64,000 nucleotides of DNA from Citrus sinensis (Eukaryota; Streptophyta; Magnoliopsida; Sapindales; Rutaceae), in assembly GCF_022201045.2 (NCBI RefSeq), contig NC_068560.1, forward strand, positions 35,427,001-35,491,000. Reading direction: 5' to 3'. Both the position numbers and the translations under genes were made by a program. Below are positions 23,517 to 35,663 of the stretch, one piece after another. Position 1 is the first letter of the stretch; the number at the start of each line of letters is the position of its first letter. The notes beneath the pieces were generated by a model. It worked only from the letters and a program-made list of their open reading frames with translations. It did no database searches and was not told the origin of the DNA.

Positions 23517-23648
23517 GTGAAGGCTTGATGTGACAACATTCTTTCATTGTATGTGATGACTAAAGTTAAACAAGTAATTAGTGAAGGCTTGATGTGATAC
23601 ATTCTTTCATTGTATTTGGATGAGATGACTAAAGTTAAACAAGCAATT
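23517..23648. repeat. Imperfect tandem duplication of about 65 bp
   Basis: Copy 1 at 23517-23580 and copy 2 at 23581-23648 share GTGAAGGCTTGATGTGA, CATTCTTTCATTGTAT and GATGACTAAAGTTAAACAAG, with small indels. A further short duplication (ATTAAAAGCC followed by TGGCGAC) follows at about 23646 and 23688. Confidence 0.85.
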
Positions 23649-23699
23649 AAAAGCCTCTTTTGGCGACGTGTTGAAATAAGATTATAATTAAAAGCCCCA

Positions 23700-24829
23700 T
23701 CTGGCGACTGTTAACAAAAATTAATTATGGGGCGCACGTCAATATCTGGTTTGAACGTCGGGAGTGATCGAAGTAGGCATGCGCCGTTGCAGCCAACTGC
23801 TGAGAACGCCCAATTACAAAATTTTTAATCTTAATTTCCATGTTTTTCTTATGCTGTTGTTCACAATTTTTGACTAATAAATGCCGCCATCGAGCTAATT
23901 AATTGAAGGCCAAGCATGCATATTAGTAATTAGAATATGTTTGGCATGCTCATCAACTATTTTTGGGAATTGGAGAAAATAATGGACGATATTTGACAAA
24001 ATTTTGCCAAATTTGGAGAAAAATAAATTCGAATATTATAGGTCCAAGAATAGCAAATGATGTAAGTTGCTTGTTAATTATTATTTAATGAGAAATTATA
24101 TAATGACATGGCTAAAATTACAATATCAATACCGCGATAAACATAAATTTTGTAAATTACATATAAGAGTAGTAAATGAAAAGTAAAATAAGTAAATTCA
24201 TACAAGACTATTAGTTATTAAAAAATCAATGTGATTTCTACAGAATTTTAGTAAAAATATTTTTTTTTCATTTACTTTAATTAAATAAAGAAAAAAATAA
24301 ATCATAAATTGAAACAAAAAAAAGGTACTGAAAACAAGTAGAACAAGTTTTGTTGAATTTGTTTAATCATAAGTTCTATATTCATTTTAGGATATTCATA
24401 AACTTTTTTCTAATTTTCTGCAATAGTAATTATTTATTACACGAGTTAATTAAACAAAAATATTTATCTTGATGTGGATTAAGTCAAAATAAAATAAAAG
24501 TATATTCTTATGCTACTAGACACGTATATGTTATATTAATAAAATTATATCTAAGTTCAAATCTTAAGCATACTTCGTATAGTTGTAAATTTTACTCCTT
24601 TCTGTACTTGAAGGCCATTTGGGGTTATTGTTGAGAAAGTGTGGAAATATATAAAATAACCTCATCATACAATAGCTTTGAAAAGTATTAAAATAATTGT
24701 TTCTCAAAATCAAATTTTAAGAATAAGTTTCATCCATAAGAAAACATCAATGTATCATATAAACTTAAAACCAACATTACTTAGTTTAAATATAAAATCA
24801 GTAAATATATAAGGGAATCAACATTATAG
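23700..24829. other. Intergenic, very AT-rich
   Basis: No coding signal or recognised element. Confidence 0.35.
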
Positions 24830-26500
24830 TGAGCTTTATTTTACATTTGTAAATTTTTTTTAGTGACTCCAATATTAATTTACATATTTTATCGTCTACC
24901 TATATGTTTTAGGTGTTATTTATAAAATTTATATTTTATTTTACACTTAATATTGATTTATAAGTTTTATGTCATGTTTGTAAGCTCTTGTTTTGTTTAC
25001 TAGTAAGACATCAATTTACTACTCTTATATTAATTTACTTATTTTACCTTCTATTTACAAGCCTTGTATTTCATTTTCAAATTTTATGTCTTAATGTCTT
25101 ATTTTGCATTTAATGTTGATTTATAAGTTTTTATGTTACATTTGCAAGTTTTTGTTTTGTTTACTAGTATGACACCAATTTAATATTCTTATATTAATTT
25201 ACTTGTTTTACCTTCTATATATAAGTCTTGTGTTTCATTTTTAAAGTTTATGTTTTATTTTACACTTAATATTGATTTACTAGTTTTATGTTACCCACTT
25301 TTATATCAATTTACTTAGGTGGCATTTGTTTTTTAACTTAATGACTTAAAGTGACTTAACTTAATTAATTAAGTTAATTAGAAGTGTTTGTTTTTATAAC
25401 TTAATGAGACTTTTTAGATAATTTTGACTTAATAAAATAAGCTAATTTTTTTTTAGCTTTTTACTTAATGGAGAAATCTGAATTAAGTCAATTACTTGCT
25501 AATGTCAAAAATATCCATGTTTTATAATGTCTATCTCAAAACTCACCCATAGATATTTACCCCACATAAAAATATCAATGTTTTTTCTTTCTTATATTAT
25601 ATACGATAAAATTTGAAATTTATGGTATTTTATACATTAAAATTTCAAAATAATTATGTATTCACTTGAATATAGTTTTACTTATAAATGTTAAAATATT
25701 GTGGTATTTAATATATTATTTATTTGACATTCAAATTTAATAAGGATACAAATGTAAAAGTACATATTTTTAGCTTTTTAAGTTGAAAAAAAATATAACT
25801 TAATACTTATTTTTTGAGATTCAGACAAAAAAACAAACATATTATTCAGATTCAGACATATTCAGAATTCAGACTAATTCAGGTCTATTCAGATTTCAGA
25901 TAAAAAAACAAACGCCACCTTAGTTTACCTTTTATTTACAAGTCTTATATTCCATTTAAAAAATTTTTGTTTTCTTTTACAGTTATTATTGATTTACTAG
26001 TTTTATATTATATTTATAATTTATAATATTGTTTACCAATAATACATCAATTTATCAGCTTTATATTAATTTACTTATTTTACTTTCTTTTTAGAAGTCT
26101 TATATTCAATTTCTAAAATTTATATTTTTGTTTTTGTTTAATGTTGATTTACTAGTTTTATATTATATTTGAAAGTTTTTATTTTCTTTACTAATAAAGA
26201 TTAATTATATTAAATTTACTTGTTTTACCTTTAATTTGTAAGTCTTATGTTCCATTTCTAAAATTTGTATTTTACTTTTCTCTTAATGTTGATTTATTAG
26301 TTTTATACTACATTTATAAGTTTTTGTTTTCTTTATTAGTAATACATCAATTTACTAATTTTATATTAATTTATTTATTTTACCTTATGTTTACAAACCT
26401 TATATTCTATTTCTAAAATTTATGTTTTATTTTACAATTAATGTTGACTTATAAATTTTATGTTGAATTTATAAATTTTACATTTCATTTATATAATTTA
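24830..26500. repeat. AT-rich tandem array, unit about 140-165 bp, diverged
   Basis: The same order of phrases recurs: TTATATTAATTTACTT, then TTTTACCTTCT, then AAGTCTTATATTCCATTT, then TTTTACACTTAATATTGATT, then TACTAGTTTTATGTTA. Starts of the TTATATTAATTTACTT phrase lie near 25025, 25188, 26065, 26205 and 26363, with partial units before and between. About eight units in all. The array is split by the MITE at 25318-25919. There is no coding capacity. Confidence 0.75.
25315..25922. mobile_element. PIF/Harbinger-type MITE inserted in the tandem array
   Basis: A 602-bp element at 25318-25919 with terminal inverted repeats GGTGGCATTTGTTTTTT and the complement of AAAAAAACAAACGCCACC, one mismatch in the first 17 bases. 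It is flanked by a TTA duplication (25315-25317 and 25920-25922), the target preference of Harbinger/Tourist elements. No transposase reading frame. Confidence 0.82.
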
Positions 26501-27236
26501 TTTTTAATTTCAGTAGAATCACGGCATCATAGAATTTATTCAAAAATAAATTAATCAGTGTGTGTTAGACGTCATAAAATGTGTCAAATCATGTGATAAT
26601 GATGACCAATTTTAAAGGATGGTGGGTCAATATTATCAACTTAAAAAATATATTAATTTATAGTAACCGTATTTTGAATTTCTTTTTAAAGAGTATTAGA
26701 GACAGATTGGCAGATGAATATTTAGTTCATATGCGTTACCACAAAATGAAAAAAAAAGAAAAAGAAAAAGAAATTGTGGACAACGTGGCTTGGTAGTCAA
26801 AATTAACACGTAAAAGGAATATTTTGGTTCCACCCTTTTAATTAGCGATTCATTGTTTGTTTTATTACTTCAACGGTGTTAGGTGATGTCAAGACGCCAT
26901 CTTTTCACTTCAACAATTGGAGGAAAGAAGAGACGAAACAACTCCTTGATTATGATCTCTTTGAGCATATTGAGGGGGAAAAAAAAAAAAAAACGAAAGA
27001 ATGAGCCCTAATAATGAGTAACAATGAAACCGTTGAAGGCAATATAAGTTTTTATGTTTTCTGCACAAAGCGATTTGGATTTACAAGACATTAATTTGTT
27101 TGGCCAAAAGCCAAAAAGAAAAAAAGAAACAAAACAAAACTCTGTCTGTGTCTCACAGCTCTGTGCATGCACAACCGTTAAGAAAAAGGAAAAAGAATGA
27201 AGAAGTAGTATTTGTTGTTGAGTTTGAGATAGAAGG
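26501..27236. other. Intergenic, including the 3' region of the PIP gene
   Basis: AT-rich; A run at 26979-26993. The part nearest 27236 is likely the 3' untranslated region of the minus-strand peptide gene. Confidence 0.4.
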
Positions 27237-27548
27237 TCAATGACCAGGACCTCTTCTGCTTGGTCCAGAAGCCAAAGTAAAGGCCAAATCTCTCGAAGAA
27301 GAATTATTGGTCGCGTTGTTTGAAGAAACAGGAACGGAATTCGTAGGGGGTGCTTCCGATTGATCAGCTCCATTACATCCAGTAACAGCTCTGTCCTCCA
27401 CCGTCGTCGTCGTCGTCGACCGAAGGGCTCTGCAATCGCCCATATCGAACTGTGCTGACACCATCAGCAGTGTTATTACACACAACGCAAAACATAGGCT
27501 TCTCGTTGATGTAGTAGCCAAGCTGAAGCTGCTCTTTGCAGTTGACAT
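27237..27548 (-). CDS. PIP-type secreted peptide precursor (single C-terminal SGPS motif)
   Basis: 103-residue precursor. A hydrophobic N-terminal segment (SLCFALCVITLLMVSAQF, about residues 17-34) serves as signal peptide, followed by a variable acidic/Ser/Asn-rich spacer. The protein ends exactly with ASGPSRRGPGH. The SGPSxxGxGH ending is the hallmark of PAMP-induced secreted peptides (PIP/PIPL). Members are processed from the precursor, secreted, and for PIP1 sensed by the receptor kinase RLK7 to amplify immune and stress responses. The start ATG at 27548 sits right before the signal peptide, and a TA-rich stretch suitable as TATA box lies about 140 bp upstream (27683-27699). Which PIP ortholog it is cannot be told. 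Confidence 0.9.
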   Translation of the reverse strand: MSTAKSSFSLATTSTRSLCFALCVITLLMVSAQFDMGDCRALRSTTTTTVEDRAVTGCNGADQSEAPPTNSVPVSSNNATNNSSSRDLAFTLASGPSRRGPGH

Positions 27549-27668
27549 CGTCGTAGCTAGCTCTCTGCTTTTGTTTTGAATGTTTTCGATTTTCCTCTCA
27601 AAAAAATGGGCTTATATGATCACGAATGATACCAAGTGGTTAATGGGGTCATACAGTCGCCGTCTGCG

Positions 27669-27669
<1 letters not shown>

Positions 27670-27699
<30 letters not shown>
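27670..27699. repeat. TG/TA microsatellite in the PIP gene promoter
   Basis: A run of about six TG units passes into about eight TA units, 120-150 bp upstream of the minus-strand PIP start. The TA part may double as its TATA box. Confidence 0.8.
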
Positions 27700-27700
27700 T

Positions 27701-30700
27701 CGATTTGCTTGGGCAGTAATGTGAAACGCTGTGTGAGGTGGGACCTTTACAGATTGTTTGACTCCGCCCCCTCCCCCCCCTTTTTTTTTTTCCTTTTATT
27801 ATTATTATTATTATAATTTTGAAAATAAAATAAAATTGGGTAATGTAGCAGGGTGTGGGTATACTGATCTGCAGGTGAGGATCGCTTATAAAGCCAACAA
27901 GGCCAATATTATGAATTTTAAGAGGTGGGTGTGGGGTGAGCTTTTACTTTTGACAATTTTTATGCAGTTGGAATTTGACTTTATTTAAAACTTAATTGGC
28001 AATACCAATAGTGTGTTTTCGCTACATTACCTACTTACAGTCTAGATACAATCATAATAAATTTAAAAATAACAATGGAGAAACTAGAGCTGACCGTATA
28101 AATATATATATATATATGGATATTTGATAGCGTAGTATAGTAATGTACTAGTGTTACCGATATACTTTTGCAGGATCACGTTCAAGTTTCAACAAAACAA
28201 ACATGGTTTCACACACAGTCTCAGCCTTTATCATGGGACGCGTGTGTCTTTACTTTACACAACTGTTACGCGGTGTCCTTTTGTAGCTCTTCTCTTATTC
28301 ATAATGTTCTTTGGTATTTTCCGGGAAATTCTAGTGCTCGTTAAATATTAACTGTCTGATTTTTAACTACCGGCAGAGTTGCATGCAAAACTTTCCGAAT
28401 GACTTACTTCCTTATATATGCTCTGTGCACTGCGGTTCCATCTACTCATCTTGCCTTGTTTGTCTTTTAAGGTTCTTATGACACGAGTATATTATTAATC
28501 ACGTACGATTTAGATATATTATTTTTGTTTTTATCAACCATCAATTTAAAAAAAAGACAAGCCAAAAGCAAGGCGAACGCAGGATAATCCGTCTATTTGA
28601 AAACCCTTGTCCAGTTATTGTAATATATCTCATGAAATTGAAACCAATTGATGGATGTGTGTATTAGCTGTCTGTGTCAGAACCTTCACAGAGAATTTAT
28701 TAAATAAATTCTCTTTGCATGTCAAATGGAGACTGATGATTTCAAAGTTATCACCGGCTACATATTTTCATTTTTCAAAGTTAGGCATGAGAAATGACTC
28801 AATTTTTCAACATTCCTTTTTGGTAACATGCGACCGCTTGCCTACTCCCTAGCTACAGCATGGAACGCTTATTTACAGATAAAAAGCGATTGAGATGAAG
28901 TTGGTGTAGTTACGTACGTATATATGAGACCGAAATCATCAGGTTTATATTTTGAATATATAATTCGTAGCAAATTAACCCAGACATTGATGATGAGGTT
29001 CTCATTTCAAGCTGGCATCACTAATTTCTAATAACCAAATACGAGCTTTGTATATGATCGTTGACGGGCATCATTTGTCCTGCCGCATGTCCCTACCCAT
29101 TGCGTAACAATGACTATCGGACAGCGTCAGCTACTCGGCTCCTTTAAAATATTATCATTGGATTGCACTGCCATTTATGTTGATTTCCTGAAGGATTAGA
29201 GCATCTTGCGCCGAGGGTGTATATATAGTTAATTAAACCTCAATGCACTCCCGTATTATACAAATACCTGGTGAGTGAAAAAACAGTGGTTATTAGACAG
29301 TAAAAATGTAAAAGTAAAAGACTTTCAGAACAAACGTTAAGTTCTAGTAATAGCATAACAAAATGTAGATATTTATGACAGCAAATTAATTACATTCTGG
29401 AACAATCTAGTTTATAGCAGTTTTTTTTTTTTTTTTTTTTTAAGGAAAAACTGTAGCAGAAGAAGATTGAGATATATCTTATGTAGATAGATGACTCAAA
29501 AGAATAATGATATTAGTATTTCAAGTTTTTTACGTTACATTTATATATTTGATGGTAGAATACAGAGGGATAAATCATTATACAAATTATAAAATTCATC
29601 ATAAAAACTTTAGTACTTACGACTCAAATGGTCGGATACTAGTTGAAAACCTTACCATCACTCTAGATTCAAATGACGTTTTATCAATTCAACTAAATCC
29701 AATCTCGGTTTGATCTTTTGAAGATATCACACTGATGATCCTCGCACAAGTTGTCCAAGATACGCGGAGCTCAGCTAGCATATATAATTTAAGCCATGGA
29801 GTTACGCATCAAATAAATTTATAAAATGTACATGTCATCATTCTGCGTACATATATGAGACAAAAATGCGTATCACATTGTTGCTTAAATTATTCAACAA
29901 CTGATCCCTTTTTAATTACACAGATTATTTAGCGCAAGTGGACATGGTTGTGTGAACGAACCTGTGAGCCTCTCAATACCTCACACGACTTAGCAGCACA
30001 GTATTTTTATTTGTTCACGCCATCCTCGTGAGCAGCAAGTTTGGTTAAATGCGAGACTTAAAAGCTATTGATTGCTAGCAGCGACCAGTTCAACACATTG
30101 TGATTCATGAGCTTATTTATAAGAAATAAAGATATGGAATTTCTTCAACGTTGTAACCATACTGCTTGTTGCCGTCTATATTTCGTTCTAAATATGTTTT
30201 TTTTTTTTAAAATAAAGAAGCAGCCTTCACAGGATTGCAAGACTATCCAGCACGAGCCGCCTAAATGGGACTTGCCAGTTTGACAAACTTAAATTTTTTT
30301 GCTGCAGCTTCAGATCTTCGCTCGCTCACGAGTTCAATATCCAAGCACTTTTCAAATGTGATCTGTTCGCATGATCTTAATTTTATTGCAACAAAGGAAA
30401 TGGTCTCTAAAATACCCTATATATTGTTTATTTTAATCTTGATAGTCAAGATTTGTACCTTGCTAGGCAGAAGTTACGGCCATGAAATTAAACAAATTTG
30501 TATGTGGTAAAAAATAACAATAACTTGTGATTATAGCAGGCTAGGCAAGGTTTCTTTGCGGAAAGAAAGCAGTAATTTTTTTTAAAAATTAACATAATCA
30601 TTTACTTAATAGTTCTCTCTTTAAATTCTTTAAAATAGATAAATTTTCTATTAATTTATACTTTTATTTTGCACCAAACATATTATCTTTTTGTGCGTGT

Positions 30701-32027
30701 GTGTGTTATACTATTATTTATTAGAAAAGAAAAAAAAAGACACTTCTATCCATTGTGTTATTTATATAATCCTTAAAATCATCAATATTTAATTTACTGG
30801 GTTCCAAATCTCCAATGTATATCTTGCACAAAATCAGCTTCTAAGTATCAATTTATTATCTCTCAAGATTTTAATATATTTTGTTGCATTTTTTTTTCTA
30901 ATTTACATGATCTTATTAGTTGATTTTTTTTTTTTTGCTTTGATGTACTTTTTTATGCAAACGTGTTTAATATCAAAATATAAGTGCCTAATTTACTTGT
31001 AATTAAAGTGATCAATTAAGCATGGCCATTAAAAAAAAAAAAAGCATTGTCATAAAATTAATCTAGGCTGCACGTCATTGTTTAAAGTGTTGGTATATGT
31101 ACCATCACACATTGTTATGATAAAATAATAATAATAAAAATATTTAATACCATCACACATTCTTATGGTAAATAAAATAAATTGGACTAAAAAACTACTT
31201 TATATATATATTTGAGCCTTGATAAGTTAATAGTTTTTGGGTTAAAAAAATCTATTAATTTAAAAAATATTTATTATTGATAAATTAATAATTTACTACG
31301 TTAATAATACATTTTATAATTTTTTATAAATATTGTATCCAATATCCTAGTATTGTAATTAAGTGAATTAAAATTTTTATTTTACAGATCAAGTATAATA
31401 TGCTCCTCTAGCTTATGTTGCCGCTTCATTTTCAGCAGAACTTTGAATGTATTTAACTCTGTATTAATATAGATAAGAAATAAAATGTTTGTACCTATTG
31501 TAAAACCCATCTCACCAAAAAAAAAAAAAAAATTATTATTATTATAGTACTTAAAGTGATAGAGACCTTCAATAATTTCATGTTGTGATACAGAAAAAAT
31601 ACACGCTAAAAATTCTTTCCATATTAGATATAGTTAGAAACAAGCTCCAAAAGTTACATCAATATCAAGATGTGACAAATTACACAGGAAACATATTTTA
31701 TAAGCTCAAGTGGTACCCAAAAAAATATTATTTAATTAAGGTTATTTATTTACTCTATATATATATATATATACACATAGTTACAAAATGTACATTTTCG
31801 TAATAATTTTTTTATTTCTGATTTTCTTTTAAATGTATATTTTAAAATAATTTTTCTTTCCTGATTTTCTTTTTTTCATTTTCATATTCTATTACAACTC
31901 TCAACTAGCAAGGGATAATGATAATATAAATTTGTTGGAAATAATAAAAGAAGAAGAAGAAAATCAACAAAAATCAGGATTCTGTCCAAATTGGACTCAT
32001 CTCTCCTCACCAGCTCACCTCTTCTCC
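27701..32027. other. Gene-free stretch between the first two PIP-family genes
   Basis: About 4.3 kb of AT-rich DNA. T run of 22 at 29421-29442, A runs at 31030-31043 and 31518-31532, TA run at about 31757-31772. No reading frame resembles a protein family; the short frames present are chance. I specifically looked for further SGPS-type peptide motifs here and found none. Confidence 0.45.
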
Positions 32028-32037
32028 TATATATATT
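32028..32037 (+). promoter_or_regulatory. Probable TATA box of the second PIP-family gene
   Basis: TATATATATT about 115 bp upstream of the start codon at 32151, followed by a CT-rich leader. Confidence 0.45.
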
Positions 32038-32150
32038 AATTTTCTGTATCCCTAAAAAAGCTTCTCATAGTTTTCACTAAACATCCGTCATCTTCAATTT
32101 GGTGGGAGCAACAAGAGGAAAATTGCACAACCATCAAAACGTATATAAAC

Positions 32151-32363
32151 ATGAAGCAACATCATCATCGTATCATCTCTTTCGTCCTTTCTATCACTTT
32201 AATCATCATTATTCTCGGGCTCTCGTCTTCCCCAGAAGTAGAGGCCTTAAGGCCTCTGAAGAGTTGGGATTCATTTACCACGTTGAACTTTCATCAAGCA
32301 TATTCTGGTCCCAGTAGAAGAGGGATTGGTCATCAGTACGTTGATGGTCTGCCTGAACATTGA
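32151..32363 (+). CDS. PIP-like (PIPL) secreted peptide precursor with C-terminal extension
   Basis: 70-residue precursor. Signal peptide about residues 7-32 (ISFVLSITLIIIILGLSSS), short spacer, then YSGPSRRGIGH at about 51-61, followed by nine more residues QYVDGLPEH. The core SGPSRRGxGH is the same as in the 27.2-kb gene, but here it is not at the very C-terminus, so either the tail is trimmed off or the active form is longer. The start is the first ATG after the leader and begins a basic, His-rich n-region typical of signal peptides. Plus-strand, single exon as far as can be seen. Probably a secreted stress or growth peptide; receptor unknown. Confidence 0.85.
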   Translation: MKQHHHRIISFVLSITLIIIILGLSSSPEVEALRPLKSWDSFTTLNFHQAYSGPSRRGIGHQYVDGLPEH

Positions 32364-34876
32364 TCTTTCTTTACTCGGTCGGTGATATCGTCATGTGAAG
32401 AAGCTTTTTGGTTTTTTCTTTTCTTTCTTTTCGTAGCCATATGTGGAACGGATCTTAATTGCTTACATATATTGCTTGTTCACACATCTCTTTGTATTCA
32501 TCCTTGATGTTTTTTAAATACGACGGAAAATGAGGGGATCAAATGCATCACCACTTGGCTCAATATCTTATGCATGCCTTCTCTTTCAATTTTGCAGAGA
32601 TGGACTATGAAGCCATACATGACGCATGCACTTTCTCGAAGCTGCATCCTCGAGTTGGATGCAGTTCCGGTCAAAAACAAATAACACACTAAGTTGAATA
32701 CTGATGGTAGAACTAAGTTGACTTTATTTTCTTGACTAAAATTTGTTGCTTTTGTACATTAATTTATTGACTTAACATTCAGTAACATTGTAATTTTGAT
32801 TTTGAAATTTCCTATAAGATAAAATTATTAGCTGTTAAATATAAGTTTAGGCAATCCTATGCCAACTACATTCAACTTTTGAGTTGAATAAGCAATATTT
32901 CATTTTCTCCGACAGCAAGTTACGAGGTAATTAAGATGGGTCCTTGCACCTCAGACACCGATCATGACAAAATAGAGTAGCGATAATTAGGGAGTTCGTA
33001 AAATTTAACAGGATCCATTTATTTGAAACAAACATGACACAAATAAATGAGTTTGAGTTGTGAAAATTTATATAATTATTAAATTGCTTTGTTCGGGAAC
33101 AACATGATCTTTTTCATGTTAGGTTAGAGTTCACTTTCTTCACTCATTTATCTTATTAATGGCGTGATTGTTAAATATATTTGCATTAAAGTATACTTCA
33201 TTTTCAATTCTAAATTAATTGTAGAATTTTATCACCAAAATTCAAATATTGGATATGATTTTTTTTTGTTTTTTTGGTGAAGGATGAACATTTAAATGGT
33301 GTTCCATTTTGAATGGTGTAAATGTATTACATATATTTTGATAGACATGTATATTTTATAATATCAATAAATAATATTATTTACATGTAAAGGAATGCAA
33401 TTTGTGTAAAATGTGTGTGCAATGGTTGATGTAAATTGTGTTAAGCAAATATTAAGCTAGCTATTGGGTTGTATTATGTTTAATGATATGATCAATTGAT
33501 TATTAAAGAGCTGTGCTTTTTTGTGTAATATTTTGATACAATTATTAATTAATTCGTGTTTTTGGATCACCTTAAAATGTCACCCGATAACCTATTTTAG
33601 CGGCTCTAATGATACTCATCTCACTCCAAGTGAAAAACAACACCCTTTAGTAGCCTTTTTTCAAAACCAAATTCCAAACCTTTAATGGTTGCACAAAAAA
33701 CACAAAGAAAGAGTGTAGTTTTTAACTTAGTGTGGGATGAGCGAGTATCATTCCTCGACAAAACATGACCGCTATGAAAATGAAATGAAATATTAAGTAC
33801 AAAAGATCTGCGCCTTACTTAAAAACAAAATCCATTGGGCTGACCCAATTAAAGTTCAGCAAAGCCGAACATATCGAAGTCCCGCCCAGCGGGCCACAAA
33901 AGTTCCTTTCCGGTTGGTTCAGTGGATCCATGGTCCAGATTAAAACTAAACCCATTTGGTTCCGTAATAGTTCCGCGTAGCGGCAATGTTCGTTGAGTCA
34001 CTGAAAATACGCATGAAATGGAAAGTGGAAACAGTGTGATCATCTCCCACCGATAAATGTCTCACAAATTTATGTCCGCTTTGGAAGGACGCAGCGAGCA
34101 ATAGCTCCCAACTTCCAACTGTGCAATACAAACAACCTTTTCCACTCCATCTTTAATAGCAAAGTTTCTCAACTGCCCAACGTACATGCCCCAAAAAATT
34201 ATTAAAAATTAGGCATAGATTCATCTTTAATGGCACGAAGAAAAGTCTCCGTTGTTTTGCAGAGCAGCAGAAGATACAGTGAGACAAGTTAGCGGGCGAA
34301 GGGAACCGAGTAAAGATCCGGTTTTAGATAATAGTGCGCTCGAGTGATGCCAAAAACGTCACTTTCAAGAACGATACTCGAAAATATTTTGATGGGAATC
34401 TTGTTTTTGGTCATTTTAGTAACAGTGTGTGCGAGTGCGAGTGCGAGTGAGAAAGAGAGAACGTGGCTTACTCGATGCCACTTATCATGCTTTCATCTTT
34501 TTTTTCATCCAGTACGGGGTGGTGTCTGTCTTTGTTGGCTTTTTGGAAAACTTGTTGCTTTTAATGGCGTATTACTTAACTTATTTGCATTACCCCTCCA
34601 GCTTTCCCATCACCATTAAAAGTGCTTTGGCTGCTCCTTGACTCCTGACTCCCGGCTCGCAACAAAAGCTAGTTCTTTAGCCCTCTTTACTAATGTTTTG
34701 AACGAGTCGCCACATTGGGTTGCTGATTTTGGGCAGCCAAACAAAATTGTTGTTTTTGTTAATTAGTTTTCAGATGAAATAATTTTTCTTTGATGCACAT
34801 ATAAAGTTGTTTTTATTAGGTACGTATATTTTAGAACTATTCTAAAATAAAATACGAATCATGACTACAGACGTAA
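32364..34876. other. Intergenic
   Basis: 3' region of the PIPL gene and about 2 kb of AT-rich DNA. The segment 33,790-34,640 is less AT-rich and has several short open frames on both strands, none with a recognisable domain. One (from ATG 34347, about 90 codons) has a hydrophobic start but nothing else to support it. Confidence 0.4.
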
Positions 34877-35663
34877 AATGATAAAAAAAAATTATCATTG
34901 CACTATTTTTTTTTTTTTTATGTTCATCTAATTACAAAAAAATTATAACATATTTTCTGCGCCAATTTTTTTTTCACATTTGTATCAACTAGTCACTTTT
35001 ACACTAATACCATTAAATAATTTAAATAAAATAATAATTTTACCCTCAAATAAATTAAAAGACAATTTTATTTTATAAAAACTTTAAAAAATAAAAATTA
35101 TATTGATAAAAATATCCCCAAATTTAATAAAAATAAATCTCAAAATTATAATTTTTATTTTTAATAAAAATTATTTTAATATATAATTATAATTATAAAA
35201 ATAATTACAAAATTTTGGGATTTAATAAAAATCCCCTAAATTATTAAAATTTTAGGATTTATTCTTTTAAAAAATAAATTCAATTATTTTAATAAAATTT
35301 TACAAAATTATAATTTTTTAATAAATAAATTCAGTTATTTTTATTAAAAATTTGTAGAATCTAAATTTAGTAAAAATTAGTTGAGCACCTCTATTTGGGA
35401 TTTATTTTTTATTAAATTTAGAGATATTTTTATGATTATAATTTTTTATTTTTCAAAGTTTTTATAAGATAAAATAATCTTTTAATTTATTTACGGTAAA
35501 ATTATCATTTTATTTAAATTATTTAACGGTGTTAGTGTAAAAATAGTTAGTTGATACAAATATGAAAAAAAGGATGGTGCAGCTAACATGTTATAATTTT
35601 TTAGTGGTTGGATGAACATAAAGTAAAGTAAAGATGGAGCAATGATAATTTTCTAATGATAAA
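34877..35663. mobile_element. Second foldback (Mutator-like) MITE with 9-bp target duplication
   Basis: A 769-bp element at 34886-35654 between identical 9-bp repeats AATGATAAA (34877-34885 and 35655-35663). Its ends are AAAAAATTATCATTGC and the complement AGAAAATTATCATTGC, one mismatch. The arms (about 34886-35130 and 35400-35654) are inverted copies, for example TTTGTATCAACTA and TAGTTGATACAAA. It has the same architecture as the element at 15.5 kb but a different sequence, so it is a separate family. No coding capacity. Confidence 0.82.

Noticed and set aside
34347..34619. Small frame from ATG 34347 with a hydrophobic start
   Set aside because: It looks like a signal peptide followed by cysteines, but has no motif, conserved end or promoter to support it; an Ala/Ser run from a GCGAGT repeat makes chance likely.
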